A stretch of 64,000 bases of DNA from UBA1370 sp964515115. GTDB lineage: Bacteria; Patescibacteriota; Microgenomatia; UBA1400; PJMF01. Location: positions 62,001 through 126,000 of the forward strand of contig CAZESB010000001.1 in assembly GCA_964515115.1 (NCBI GenBank), in the 5' to 3' direction. A program made the translations under genes and the position numbers. Below the pieces are notes generated by a model, which was given only the letters and a program-made list of their open reading frames with translations, was not told the DNA's origin and did no database searches. How positions within the stretch are numbered: position 1 is the first letter of the stretch; the number at the start of each line of letters is the position of its first letter. Shown here one piece after another: positions 9,251-17,650 of this stretch.

Positions 9251-9256
9251 TATAGT
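9251..9256 (+). promoter_or_regulatory. -10 element for the PP2C-like gene
   Basis: TATAGT ends 6 nt before the start codon at 9263, with no Shine-Dalgarno between them. It fits the local leaderless promoter pattern. Confidence 0.5.
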
Positions 9257-9262
9257 GGATAT

Positions 9263-10759
9263 ATGCCAAATGAGGGAGAAATAACTAGCCCCGTACAGCG
9301 TCTTAATGAAACAATGCTGCCAGTTCATATTCGGGCGGCTGGTGAATTCGGGATAAAGGATTCGGCAACTGAGGTACACACTTGGGAACCAAGTAGTTCT
9401 AATGAGATTTTACTTGAAAGCACACCTGTTCAGAAGCAAGAGCTTGTTGCCGCATTAACTGATCCAAAATTACACAAAATTTTTCAACACCAAGGCGAAA
9501 CTTACATTGTTTTCAAAATTGCTGACCAATTATTTGTTATGCCATCTGGAAGAATACCAGAGTTACAACAGGCACTGCGACAGGAGCGGTCTGGGTCTAG
9601 TTTAGTGAAGAAGGTGGAGGGACTGGCAAGAAAAATCTTTACTCCCGACCAGGGACAGGAGCCTGACAACACTTCTCCTCAAGAACAAATCAGACTACCC
9701 GATAATTTCCCGGTGGGAGTAGCCTCTTTGGCTTCACCTCATCACCTTAATCATGATTCGTCTGCAACGCAATCACTAACTAATGCAGCTGGAATAAGAG
9801 TTCACCGATATTTGGTCATAGATGGTGCTGGTGGCACTGCGCAGATGGTAGCTCTGGCTGAGCGAGACCGAGCCATTCAAGCAAAAATGGAAGCGGTCCG
9901 CAAAAAAGTATGTTTGCATCGGGGTACTATAGTTGAAGCCTTGCTGGCGGCAGACAAGACTAGCAAAACCACTCCAGAACTTATAGATAATGATGCCTCG
10001 GGGGGAGTGATAGCAGTTGAGTTTAATCCCAAAACAGGCAGGCTTGAATTTGCTTGGGTTGGTGATCCGGTCGCCATGACTTGGTCTCCCACAGGTTATC
10101 GGCACAACAGAAGAGTAGACGCTCAATCTTCTACTCTTGAAGAACCAAACACTTTGCAAATGATTTCAGAGCAGCATAACCTGGCTTGGCAAATGAAAAA
10201 GTCTAATCCTGCTTTTGCGCCTACCATTGACCTAGATCTAGTGTCGCAAGCAAATCAAATTTATACTTCCGTAGGCGGTAGTAAGCAAAAACCAGCCTTG
10301 AGACCGGAACAGATTGGTCAATTAAGCATACCGATTAACGAACTTGATGCTCGGTTTTTGCTGCTGATGTCGGACGGCGCTCGCCCAAATCAAATGATCG
10401 CTATGAATAATGAATCTGATCATCGATCAATGGAAGTCAGAAAACTAATTGGAAAATTTGTTGAAATATTCGCTCAGTCGCTCAAAGATCAACAGGCTCA
10501 GGAAGATTTGTTAAACAGACTAACCAACATTGTTACAGACATGCCGTCTGCTTACTCAGTGGCGGTTGATCAATTATTAAGACATACCGGCCCGGCTAGT
10601 CAAACTGATCAGGTTGAACAAGTTGAGCAGACTGAACAAAAGCGAATAAGTTTGGAGATGACTGCACATTTAATTACCCACCTTGCCAGAAGAATTGGTG
10701 ATCAAGATGACATCACCGTGATGATTATTGACCTGAATGAATACCGGCCAACTGCTTAG
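9263..10759 (+). CDS. Divergent PP2C-like protein phosphatase with N-terminal extension
   Basis: The 498-aa protein has a C-terminal two-thirds that follows the PP2C (PPM) motif order: HHLNHDSSATQ (compare R..NEDa), LVIDGAGGTAQ (compare DG.GG, D188), SGGVIAVEFNPKTGRLEFAWVGDPVA (compare GSTA...NVGDS), FLLLMSDGARP (compare SDG), and IGDQDDITVMIID (compare DNiTvi). The order and spacing are persuasive although each motif is divergent. Residues 1-145 form a domain I do not recognise. It would dephosphorylate Ser/Thr proteins; no kinase gene is in this window. A TATAGT -10 at 9251-9256 lies 6 nt before the ATG (leaderless). Confidence 0.72.
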   Translation: MPNEGEITSPVQRLNETMLPVHIRAAGEFGIKDSATEVHTWEPSSSNEILLESTPVQKQELVAALTDPKLHKIFQHQGETYIVFKIADQLFVMPSGRIPELQQALRQERSGSSLVKKVEGLARKIFTPDQGQEPDNTSPQEQIRLPDNFPVGVASLASPHHLNHDSSATQSLTNAAGIRVHRYLVIDGAGGTAQMVALAERDRAIQAKMEAVRKKVCLHRGTIVEALLAADKTSKTTPELIDNDASGGVIAVEFNPKTGRLEFAWVGDPVAMTWSPTGYRHNRRVDAQSSTLEEPNTLQMISEQHNLAWQMKKSNPAFAPTIDLDLVSQANQIYTSVGGSKQKPALRPEQIGQLSIPINELDARFLLLMSDGARPNQMIAMNNESDHRSMEVRKLIGKFVEIFAQSLKDQQAQEDLLNRLTNIVTDMPSAYSVAVDQLLRHTGPASQTDQVEQVEQTEQKRISLEMTAHLITHLARRIGDQDDITVMIIDLNEYRPTA

Positions 10760-10822
10760 CGGCTCGGCAATTTGACAGTCCCGGGAGTAACTTTTTAGCC
10801 CATTTATTTTCCTATAAATTTT

Positions 10823-10828
10823 GGTACG
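10823..10828 (+). promoter_or_regulatory. Putative -10 element for the hpf transcript
   Basis: TACGAT lies about 92 nt before the hpf start, upstream of a terminator-like hairpin. If used, the mRNA would begin near 10835 and include the hairpin in its leader. Confidence 0.3.
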
Positions 10829-10863
10829 ATGAAGGTGTCGATGAGATTGCGCTCATACAAAGT

Positions 10864-10900
10864 AAAACCACTCGGTCCTGCTTAGGAAGAGTGGTTTTTT
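10864..10900 (+). terminator. Terminator or attenuator hairpin before hpf
   Basis: AAAACCACTC (10864-10873) pairs perfectly with GAGTGGTTTT (10889-10898), with a small inner TCCT/AGGA stem in the loop, and the hairpin ends in a run of T. It either ends the phosphatase transcript or acts as an attenuator in the hpf leader. It finishes 20 nt before hpf, and the hpf ribosome site is outside the hairpin. Confidence 0.75.
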
Positions 10901-10920
10901 GTATCCAGAAAGGAGACTCA

Positions 10921-11259
10921 ATGACAGTGATTGTCGAGTCCAAGCGTTTAAAAGTGACCGAGGCTCTCCGAGCTTTTGTTGAGGAGCAAGCAAAAAAGCT
11001 GCTCAAATTGGGCAAAGGTGTGACCGGAGTTCGGGTACATCTGGAAACCATTGCTAAGAAAAGCAATGATCCCCAGGCTAACGCAGTCACTTTTCGGGTG
11101 GTTATTCCTGGCAAAGATGTGGTGGTGACCAAAACCGCGGAAAATATGTACACAGCCATTGCTTCGGCCGCGGATAGCGCCATTAGGCAATTGAGGAAAA
11201 GATATGAAAAGCGCCGCACTCTGCGCCGTTCCAACGGTGAGAGTGGTAGTGGCGAATGA
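10921..11259 (+). CDS. hpf: Ribosome hibernation promoting factor (short form)
   Basis: The 112-aa protein is a RaiA/HPF family member: TVIVESKRLKVTEALRAFVEEQAKKL at the N-terminus, then VRVHLETIAKK and FRVVIPGKDVVVTKTAENMYTAIASAADSAIRQLRKRYEKR. This is the single beta-alpha-beta-beta-beta-alpha domain that binds the 30S decoding region and silences ribosomes; the dimerising C-terminal domain of long HPF is absent. The ATG at 10921 has a strong ribosome site (AAAGGAG) 6 nt upstream, so the longer in-frame alternative from 10891, which would start inside the hairpin, is rejected. Confidence 0.93.
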   Translation: MTVIVESKRLKVTEALRAFVEEQAKKLLKLGKGVTGVRVHLETIAKKSNDPQANAVTFRVVIPGKDVVVTKTAENMYTAIASAADSAIRQLRKRYEKRRTLRRSNGESGSGE

Positions 11260-11311
11260 TTAAGAGTGTTCCTGCTTGATTTACTCTTGGCTCATCTAGT
11301 ATGGTAGAAAC

Positions 11312-11785
11312 ATGACTAATCCAGCAGATGATCAAACTAGTGGTTCGCAGCAAAATTTTCAGCAGACCCAACCGGCTCAGCAAGCTCAGCAAGACCCGCT
11401 GGCGGCGCTTGAGGAGTTATTGAAGCAAACGCAGCAAAATCAACAGTCGCCGCAGAGTGCTCAACCAAACCCACAGCAGCTAGCTGAAGCTGATGATGAG
11501 GTTGGCGGCCTGGGTTCGGACATGGGGACGGCTGACGCTGAGGTTCAGGCAGCAGCTCAGGCTCAAGCCCAAAAACAAGCGGAGTACGAAGCCATGGCTG
11601 CTCGCAGCCAGGCAGAAACGCAGGAACAGCTTGAGGTGCAAAAGCAGGCTTTGGAGGAAATTAAAACTATGCCTGAATATCAAGCCAGAGTCCAACAAAA
11701 TCAACAGGAAGCCGAGAAGCAAGAGGAAGAAGCTAATCTGGCTGATGGTTTGCAAATTAGGCAGTTGAAACACGATAAAGTTTAG
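11312..11785 (+). CDS. Glutamine-rich low-complexity protein
   Basis: The 157-aa product is dominated by Gln, Ala and Glu, with an N-terminal proline/glutamine-rich stretch and a helical C-terminal half likely to form a coiled coil (AEYEAMAARSQAETQEQL). There is no signal peptide or membrane segment. A TATGGT -10 at 11300-11305 ends 6 nt before the ATG. It lies 28 nt before another Q/K/E-rich gene, so the two form a likely operon. Function is unknown; an RNA- or ribosome-associated role would fit the neighbours but is a guess. Confidence 0.75.
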   Translation: MTNPADDQTSGSQQNFQQTQPAQQAQQDPLAALEELLKQTQQNQQSPQSAQPNPQQLAEADDEVGGLGSDMGTADAEVQAAAQAQAQKQAEYEAMAARSQAETQEQLEVQKQALEEIKTMPEYQARVQQNQQEAEKQEEEANLADGLQIRQLKHDKV

Positions 11786-11813
11786 GGAAATTTAGAGGAA
11801 ATAAGGAATAGCT

Positions 11814-12488
11814 ATGTCTGCACCTAAAGCTGGAGGGCCGGGCGCTCGGGTGAGAGCGGGCGGCGGCTTCAATCAGTTTGCTGACGAACTCGGTGGTGAA
11901 CACCTCCAGTCTTCGGCGATGCAGCAGGCCATGCAGCAAAAAGCCGCCGCCCAAAAAACTGCTGATCCCCGCGCCGGTCAAACCTCCCAAGCCAAAATGC
12001 AGCAACAGGCTTTAGCCCAGCAGTTGCAGCAGCAACAGGAGCGCGCCGGCGGCCAGCCTCAAGCTCCCCGCGAAGTTGGTACCATTCCTGAAGAATTTAA
12101 GCGCATGGGCCAAGATGCTTTCCAGGAACTCAAATCATTTTTTTCTTTAAATACTTGGCTGGGAGTGAAACCGGAAACAGACGATCCTGAAGAAGTAGCC
12201 AAGCGCAAAAAACTGCACGAGCGCTGGCAGAACCTGACTGAAGAACAACAAGCGGTTGCCAAGCGCCAGTACCAGGAAGAACTCGAGCGCAAGCGGGCGG
12301 AGGAAGAAGAAGCGCAGCAAAAAAAGCAACTGGAAGAACAGAAAAAAGAGCGTGGCTTACCAATGCCCGCCAGCCCGCAAAAAGGTCCGATTGGCCCCGG
12401 CACAGCCGGTAAATCTAAAAAGCAAGACGCGGTTCAGCGTCTGCAACAAAGCCGCCAGCAACTGAGTGGTCCAAGCAGCCTGAATTAA
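11814..12488 (+). CDS. Basic/acidic Q-rich helical protein
   Basis: The 224-aa product has a Gly-rich N-terminus, a Q/A-rich region, a more regular central part (VGTIPEEFKRMGQDAFQE, FFSLNTWLGVKPETDDPEE), then a highly charged E/K/R helix and a Lys/Ser/Gln-rich tail. The central part is the only section with a normal globular composition. A ribosome site (TAAGGA) lies 8 nt before the ATG. I do not recognise it. With the preceding gene it forms a pair of low-complexity cytoplasmic proteins. Confidence 0.75.
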   Translation: MSAPKAGGPGARVRAGGGFNQFADELGGEHLQSSAMQQAMQQKAAAQKTADPRAGQTSQAKMQQQALAQQLQQQQERAGGQPQAPREVGTIPEEFKRMGQDAFQELKSFFSLNTWLGVKPETDDPEEVAKRKKLHERWQNLTEEQQAVAKRQYQEELERKRAEEEEAQQKKQLEEQKKERGLPMPASPQKGPIGPGTAGKSKKQDAVQRLQQSRQQLSGPSSLN

Positions 12489-12548
12489 GTCCGCTTGCAA
12501 TCAACTCGCCATCTACTCTAAACTGGAATTAATATTCTCGAAAGTTTT

Positions 12549-12782
12549 ATGACAAATTCACTTTCACCACAACTCGCGACCATTTTAGAACGTTTTGGCA
12601 AGGAACTACAACAATATCTCGAAGCCGAAATTAAACGCCAAACAGCGGTGCAACTGACTGAACTTCCTGAGTCTTATTCCGCAAATCAAAGTTTCAAAAG
12701 TCAAGATTTTAATGAAGCACTCTCAGAATTATCAACTTTAAGAGATTCGATAATTACTGACCAAATCGCCGACTTAAATTAG
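12549..12782 (+). CDS. Small protein with FG-LQ helix, paralogue of the 15830 gene product
   Basis: The 77-aa protein begins with SPQLATILERFGKELQQYLEAE, which closely matches the N-terminus of the protein encoded at 15830 (ASQLQQILDDFGLDLQNYIREE). The rest is helical and differs in sequence. This shared amphipathic helix makes it likely that both are real members of an unnamed family. There is no signal peptide. A clear promoter or ribosome site is not visible. Function is unknown. Confidence 0.65.
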   Translation: MTNSLSPQLATILERFGKELQQYLEAEIKRQTAVQLTELPESYSANQSFKSQDFNEALSELSTLRDSIITDQIADLN

Positions 12783-12860
12783 TACAAATTATCTGGTCAT
12801 GATAGAATATTGATACTTTTGAACTGAATAAAGAACAAATATAAGTAAAGGAAATTAGAC

Positions 12861-13964
12861 ATGAACGAGATTACCGTCAATCCCCAAGATATCCAAGATA
12901 TTAATGCTGTTGACACCGCAGCGCCAGAAACAAACCAACAGCAAGTGGATCAATCTACCCCCCCCCATCTAGATGAGCCTTCACTGTCTAGATCAGAGAT
13001 GCTCAGAGAGCAAAGATTAGATTTTGCTGCCGGAAAACAAGAAAAGCGAGCTGAAAGGCAAACGCAGGCGCAAGAAAGAGGGGCGCAAAGAAGAGCGGCG
13101 CTAAAAGAAAAGTTTGACCGAGCCTCCAATATTTTTACTACCCAAGTCAATGTCTTAAAAGAAAAAGGTCGTGCTGCTTATGATTTTGCTGCCGAAAAAG
13201 GCGCAGCAGCTTACACTAAAACAACTGAAGCGGTTGGTGCTGTCAGTCAAGAGATAAGCGGTAGCGCACCGGCACGAGCTCTAGATCGAGTTTTGCAAGT
13301 TGGAGTTGAGGGATTTATGTTTGCTCGTGAACAAGCTGCTAGGGCAGATGAAGCTATTGCGCAAAAACTGGATACCGGGATGGGTAACTTGGTTGGCAAA
13401 TTCGAGGCTGGGAAGCTTAACTTTCAAGCTGCTAAACATGAAAGAAACCAAGCTCGTTTAGAAGCAGAGCAAACTAAAGCCGCCGCACGCCTTAAAGATC
13501 TAGAAGTTCAATTTAAGGAACACACCCGAAAGATTATTGACTCCGCTCGAAAAGAGCCAGAAACCAAGCGTTATTTTAATCTGGCTAAAAATTTGCGCAA
13601 TATGGCTGGCGAATCGGCTTTGCCTGATTCTAGAGATCAGTTGCTCGGTATGGCCGATCAATTAGAGAACCTTGGGAATGAGGCAGTGAAAGCAGCAGTA
13701 GCGCCGCAGCTGGAAAATTTAAGAAGCGAAACCATAGATATTTACAAGCAATTGAAAGAAGATCTAGACTTTTACACTGAACAAGTTCAGGCGCTTGAAA
13801 GTAGAGCAGCGGAACTCCGCACTGAAGCCCAAGCACGCTTAGGCAATGGCCAAGGTTTGCGGACTTTGAGGCAGGGGGTAGTGGGTATGTTCACCGACGC
13901 GCGCGGGACTACTCAAGGAGCATTTCGTGGTTTGGTAAATAGAGCAAAAGCAAGATTTAGTTAA
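12861..13964 (+). CDS. Long coiled-coil protein
   Basis: The 367-aa protein is almost entirely helical, rich in Ala, Glu, Arg and Lys. A disordered N-terminus (about 1-45) is followed by a basic helix (REQRLDFAAGKQEKRAERQ) and long heptad-like stretches (ARLEAEQTKAAARLKDLEVQ; YTEQVQALESRAAELRTEA), ending in a basic tail. No transmembrane segment is seen. AAGGAAA lies before the ATG. It could be a structural or nucleoid/ribosome-associated protein, but I do not recognise the family. Confidence 0.78.
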   Translation: MNEITVNPQDIQDINAVDTAAPETNQQQVDQSTPPHLDEPSLSRSEMLREQRLDFAAGKQEKRAERQTQAQERGAQRRAALKEKFDRASNIFTTQVNVLKEKGRAAYDFAAEKGAAAYTKTTEAVGAVSQEISGSAPARALDRVLQVGVEGFMFAREQAARADEAIAQKLDTGMGNLVGKFEAGKLNFQAAKHERNQARLEAEQTKAAARLKDLEVQFKEHTRKIIDSARKEPETKRYFNLAKNLRNMAGESALPDSRDQLLGMADQLENLGNEAVKAAVAPQLENLRSETIDIYKQLKEDLDFYTEQVQALESRAAELRTEAQARLGNGQGLRTLRQGVVGMFTDARGTTQGAFRGLVNRAKARFS

Positions 13965-13990
13965 AGCAAAAATTAACCCAAAGGAATTAC

Positions 13991-14299
13991 ATGACCAAAC
14001 AAGACTTACACCAAATGCTGGCAGAAATCGAACTAACCGATGACGTGCGTCAAAACGTTACGGAGGTTATTAACTCCTTTGCCAATGAAGAATTAACTGA
14101 GGACGAAGTAGCCGAACTGGTGGAATATCTGGATTTGGCTTCAGAAAATGAGGTGGTTTTAGCCGGTGCGCTCAAAGAAGCCGCCGATCTGGCCGATCAA
14201 TACGTGACTGACATGGATCGCAATCAAGAAGATTTGACAACCAACACTATTGGCAAAATGCACGACACGTTGGTGCAAGCTACCACTTTGGCTGATTAA
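13991..14299 (+). CDS. Small acidic helical protein
   Basis: The 102-aa product is strongly acidic (ELTEDEVAELVEYLDLASENE) and predicted to be all helical, with no cysteine and no membrane segment. A clear AAAGGA ribosome site lies before the ATG and the gap to the preceding coiled-coil gene is 26 nt, so both are probably on one mRNA. An acidic partner for the basic coiled-coil neighbour would make sense but is only an inference. Confidence 0.75.
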   Translation: MTKQDLHQMLAEIELTDDVRQNVTEVINSFANEELTEDEVAELVEYLDLASENEVVLAGALKEAADLADQYVTDMDRNQEDLTTNTIGKMHDTLVQATTLAD

Positions 14300-14345
14300 C
14301 TCAACTCCTAACCCCAAACTCACCAAGATTTGCTAGGATATAACT

Positions 14346-15797
14346 ATGAGTTCTATGCGTTTATACAACACCATGAGCCGGCAAGTTGAAGAGTTTGTGC
14401 CCTCAAACCCGCCTGAGGTCAAGCTCTACGCCTGTGGTTTTACCGTTTACGATTACACTCACCTCGGTCATTTGCGTAAATATACCATGGACGATATTTT
14501 GGTGCGCACCCTCGAACATCAGGGTTACGAAGTTAAGTTTGTGCAAAATGTCACCGATGTTGGCCATCTCACTTCTGACGCTGATACCGGCGAGGATAAA
14601 CTGGAAAAAGGCGCCAAAAAATATGGTAAATCGGCTTGGGATATTGCTCGGGAGTTTGAGGATTACTTTTGGTACAGCATGGATTTGATGGGCAATAAGC
14701 GCCCTGACATCAGCAGCCGAGCCACGGAGCACATCGAGGCTCAACTTGATTTAGTCAAAACCCTGGAAGAAAAAGGCTACACTTACGAAATTCCCGGCGA
14801 CGGCATTTATTTTGACACCGCCAAATTGACTGATTATGGCCAGCTAGCCCGTCTCAATCCGGCCAGCCAGCAGGAAGGTGCCAGAATTGGGGTGGTTGAA
14901 GGCAAGCGCCAGCCCACCGATTTTGCTCTTTGGAAATATGAGCGTCCGGGTGAGAACCGCGCCATGGTGTGGCCCAGTCCGTGGCACGAGCGCAGTTTTC
15001 CGGGCTGGCACGTGGAATGTAGCGCTATGGCCATGCAATATTTAGGCGAGCAGCTTGACATTCACACTGGCGGTATTGATCACATTCCGGTCCATCATCC
15101 TAATGAAATTGCTCAGTCGGAGGCGGCTACAGGCAAGAAACCCTTTGTCCGTTACTGGGCTCATCATAATTTTTTGCTGATAGAAGGCGAAAAAATGAGC
15201 AAATCGCTCGGCAACTTTTTTACTGTAGATGACGTCATCAATCGCGGCTTTGATCCTCGCGCCCTCAGGTTGCTTTTCTTGACTGCACATTACCGCAGCG
15301 AAATGAATTTCACTTGGGAAAATTTGGCTGGCATGCAGAAAAGTTATGAACGCTTGCTGCGCCAGACAAAAGAGCTAGGCGAGCTTTCGGTAGCTTTACC
15401 TTTAGCAGGGTTGAACGAGATGAGTGAGGCGGCCCGAGCGCTTCATGATCAGTTTTTCGCAGCCATGAATGACGATCTGGATACACCGACAGCAGTGGCA
15501 GTAATGTGGCAGGCGCTCAAAACGGCAATTCCGGCCCAAGAAAAGCTGGCGCTCTTGCAAGTTTTTGACAACATTTTGCAACTTGATCTGGCCAATGCTG
15601 AGGCTCATTTGACTGAAACCGAAATTACTCCGGCCCAGTTGCCGGAAGAGGTGCAGCAACTTCTGGCTGAGCGTCAACAAGCCAGGGAAAATGGAGCTTG
15701 GGATCAAGCTGACAGCCTCCGCGACCAACTCAAACAGCTGGGTTACGAAGTTACCGACATTGCTTCAGGACAGAAAATCAGACAAATTACTACTTGA
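14346..15797 (+). CDS. cysS: Cysteinyl-tRNA synthetase
   Basis: The 483-aa protein has the class Ia signatures: zinc cysteine in YACGFTVYDYTHLGHLR with HLGH as the HIGH motif, KFVQNVTDVGH, the zinc-binding WHVECSAMA and GGIDHIPVHHPNE blocks, and KMSKS (in EGEKMSKSLGN). The C-terminal DALR-type helical region follows. It charges tRNA-Cys. The start at 14346 lies 6 nt after TAGGAT (14334-14339); an in-frame ATG at 14355 would also give a normal family N-terminus (MRLYNTMSRQ), so the first three residues are uncertain. Confidence 0.97.
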   Translation: MSSMRLYNTMSRQVEEFVPSNPPEVKLYACGFTVYDYTHLGHLRKYTMDDILVRTLEHQGYEVKFVQNVTDVGHLTSDADTGEDKLEKGAKKYGKSAWDIAREFEDYFWYSMDLMGNKRPDISSRATEHIEAQLDLVKTLEEKGYTYEIPGDGIYFDTAKLTDYGQLARLNPASQQEGARIGVVEGKRQPTDFALWKYERPGENRAMVWPSPWHERSFPGWHVECSAMAMQYLGEQLDIHTGGIDHIPVHHPNEIAQSEAATGKKPFVRYWAHHNFLLIEGEKMSKSLGNFFTVDDVINRGFDPRALRLLFLTAHYRSEMNFTWENLAGMQKSYERLLRQTKELGELSVALPLAGLNEMSEAARALHDQFFAAMNDDLDTPTAVAVMWQALKTAIPAQEKLALLQVFDNILQLDLANAEAHLTETEITPAQLPEEVQQLLAERQQARENGAWDQADSLRDQLKQLGYEVTDIASGQKIRQITT

Positions 15798-15829
15798 AAT
15801 AGCTCTGCCTGAAGCATTACACTGAAAAT

Positions 15830-16198
15830 ATGCCAAACGACCCTGCCTCTCAGCTTCAGCAGATTCTTGATGATTTTGGTCTTGACCTGCAAAACTATAT
15901 CCGCGAAGAGGTGGCGCGCCAGCTTGGTGAGCGAAAAGTGGAAGTCGCAGGCATTGAAACTCCGCCGGAACAGCCAGTCGAGTGGCAGCAACCCGAGCAG
16001 CCAGAGCAGCAGTCGCCTCAATCGGAACAGCAGCCGGAAATCGAGCAGTTCCAGCCTGAACAGTATCAAGCCGATATTAACGACTATCAGCCGACCGAGG
16101 GAGCCAATAACATCAATAATACCAGCTCTAGCGACATGTCTGATTACGACAGAATGTTCGGCGTCCTGGCGAGGATAAAAAACAGACACGCATCATAA
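15830..16198 (+). CDS. FG-LQ helix protein with Q/P-rich tail
   Basis: The 122-aa product shares its first 25 residues with the 12549 gene product (QILDDFGLDLQNYIREEVARQ). It then continues into a Pro/Gln/Glu-rich linker and a short C-terminal segment (DYDRMFGVLARIKNRHAS). A TACACT -10 at 15817-15822 lies 7 nt before the ATG. The gene is followed by an intrinsic terminator, making it a single-gene unit between cysS and purA. Function is unknown. Confidence 0.75.
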   Translation: MPNDPASQLQQILDDFGLDLQNYIREEVARQLGERKVEVAGIETPPEQPVEWQQPEQPEQQSPQSEQQPEIEQFQPEQYQADINDYQPTEGANNINNTSSSDMSDYDRMFGVLARIKNRHAS

Positions 16199-16229
16199 AT
16201 GCAGCGACAGCAACAATCACCGTATTAAG

Positions 16230-16258
16230 AAACCCAGCTCGGCTGGGTTTTGCTATTT
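16230..16258 (+). terminator. Intrinsic terminator before purA
   Basis: AAACCCAGC and GCTGGGTTT form a 9-bp perfect stem with a 3-nt loop, followed by a broken T tract (TTTTGCTATTT). It should end the 15830 transcript. It finishes about 10 nt before purA. Confidence 0.75.
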
Positions 16259-16268
16259 GAAAGGGGTT

Positions 16269-17624
16269 ATGAAACAGAAACGCAAACGCAGTATTGTGAT
16301 TTGTGGCGGTGCTTTTGGTGATGAGGGTAAGGGCAGAGTAGTTGATTCGTTTGTGAATGAATTCGCCGCTTTGGGCCAAATTGTGGTTTATCGTGACAAC
16401 GGTGGGGCAAATGCTGGTCACACTGTCGAGTTTGACGGGGTGCGGGTGGCGCTGCATCAGTTGCCCTCAGGGGTGTTTTTTGAAGCTGGCACGGTGATTT
16501 TGGGCAAAGGCATGGTTTTGCATCCGGCTGATTTACTTGAGGAAATTGCTGAAGTAGAAAAAGCTGTTAGTGGCCAGGTGCCGGCGCGGATCAAAATTGA
16601 CGAAATGGCGGCCTTGTCTTTGGATACCCACCGCGCTTTTGAAGCAGTACTGAAAGATTGGCAAACCGGCCAACACGGTTCGACCGGCAGAGGGATTGCA
16701 CCGGCGTATGTTGATATTTTACTGCGTCATCCTCTGAGGATGCGGGATCTTTTACATTTTGATGAAGAAAAGATCAGCAAACATTACGATTTGTATGCGG
16801 CTTTAGTCAGCGGTTTGGATGCTGAGTTGGCAGCCGCTCCGGTGCCTACTCTCACCGGGGAGATGACTACGACTGGCACCAAGAAGCAATTCATTACCAA
16901 GCTCCGAGAGCAAGCGGCTGCCCTCAAACCCTACATCGAAGACGTGTCTGATTTTCTTACCACCGCCTGGAAAGATGAGAAAAATTACAGTTTTGTTTTT
17001 GAAAAAGCTCAGGCCATTGGGTTGGATTACCGTTGGGGTGTTTATCCGGACGTAACCGCTTCGGATACTACCAGCGCCGGTATCTTCGCCTCCACCGAAG
17101 GCATCATCGACCCGGAGCAGATCGAGATTCATGCCGGCGTGCTCAAAGCCACTTACATGTCGAGTGTTGGTGTCAGGCAATTGCCTACCGTTATGCCAGC
17201 AGAGGAGGCGGAAATTATCCGCCGAGACGCGCACGAGTATGGCGCCACCACCGGCAGGCCGAGGGACGTGGTTTATTTTGATTTACCGATGCAACAGTAC
17301 TTGGCTAAAGTGGGCAGACTAACCCACCTAGTCCTAACTCATATGGATATCGTTTATCCGGACAGGAAAGTGAAAATTTGCCGGCAGTATACCCTGAAAG
17401 GCAAACCAGTAACCTACCGACCGGATCAAGAATTTCTTCTCCAAGTTCAGCCGGTTTATGAAGAGTTTGCACCTTGGGATGTTGCAGAGCTGCGGCAAGC
17501 CAAAGACCGCGAATCCCTACCGAAAAACGCCAAAATCTTCATTGAATTTTTGGAAACTGAATTTCAGCTGCCAGTACTGATGATCACCACTGGGCCGGCA
17601 AGGGGAGCCGAGGTTATTTTCTAA
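16269..17624 (+). CDS. purA: Adenylosuccinate synthetase
   Basis: The 451-aa protein has the PurA GTP/IMP site: FGDEGKGR (catalytic Asp retained), RDNGGANAGHT, GSTGRGIAPAY, and SDTTSAGIF in the C-terminal half. It joins IMP and aspartate to make adenylosuccinate. No purB or other purine gene is nearby, so it may act in salvage with the two phosphoribosyltransferases in the window. The catalytic Asp argues against a PurZ-like enzyme. The ATG at 16269 with AAAGGGG 2-8 nt upstream is preferred over a TTG at 16257. Confidence 0.95.
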   Translation: MKQKRKRSIVICGGAFGDEGKGRVVDSFVNEFAALGQIVVYRDNGGANAGHTVEFDGVRVALHQLPSGVFFEAGTVILGKGMVLHPADLLEEIAEVEKAVSGQVPARIKIDEMAALSLDTHRAFEAVLKDWQTGQHGSTGRGIAPAYVDILLRHPLRMRDLLHFDEEKISKHYDLYAALVSGLDAELAAAPVPTLTGEMTTTGTKKQFITKLREQAAALKPYIEDVSDFLTTAWKDEKNYSFVFEKAQAIGLDYRWGVYPDVTASDTTSAGIFASTEGIIDPEQIEIHAGVLKATYMSSVGVRQLPTVMPAEEAEIIRRDAHEYGATTGRPRDVVYFDLPMQQYLAKVGRLTHLVLTHMDIVYPDRKVKICRQYTLKGKPVTYRPDQEFLLQVQPVYEEFAPWDVAELRQAKDRESLPKNAKIFIEFLETEFQLPVLMITTGPARGAEVIF

Positions 17625-17650
17625 TTCTAATTGACCTCAATAGCGCCACC

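Noticed and set aside
16269..17624. PurZ-like aminoadenylosuccinate synthetase instead of PurA
   Set aside because: The catalytic aspartate in GDEGKG is retained, as in PurA, and no other phage-like DNA-modification gene is nearby.
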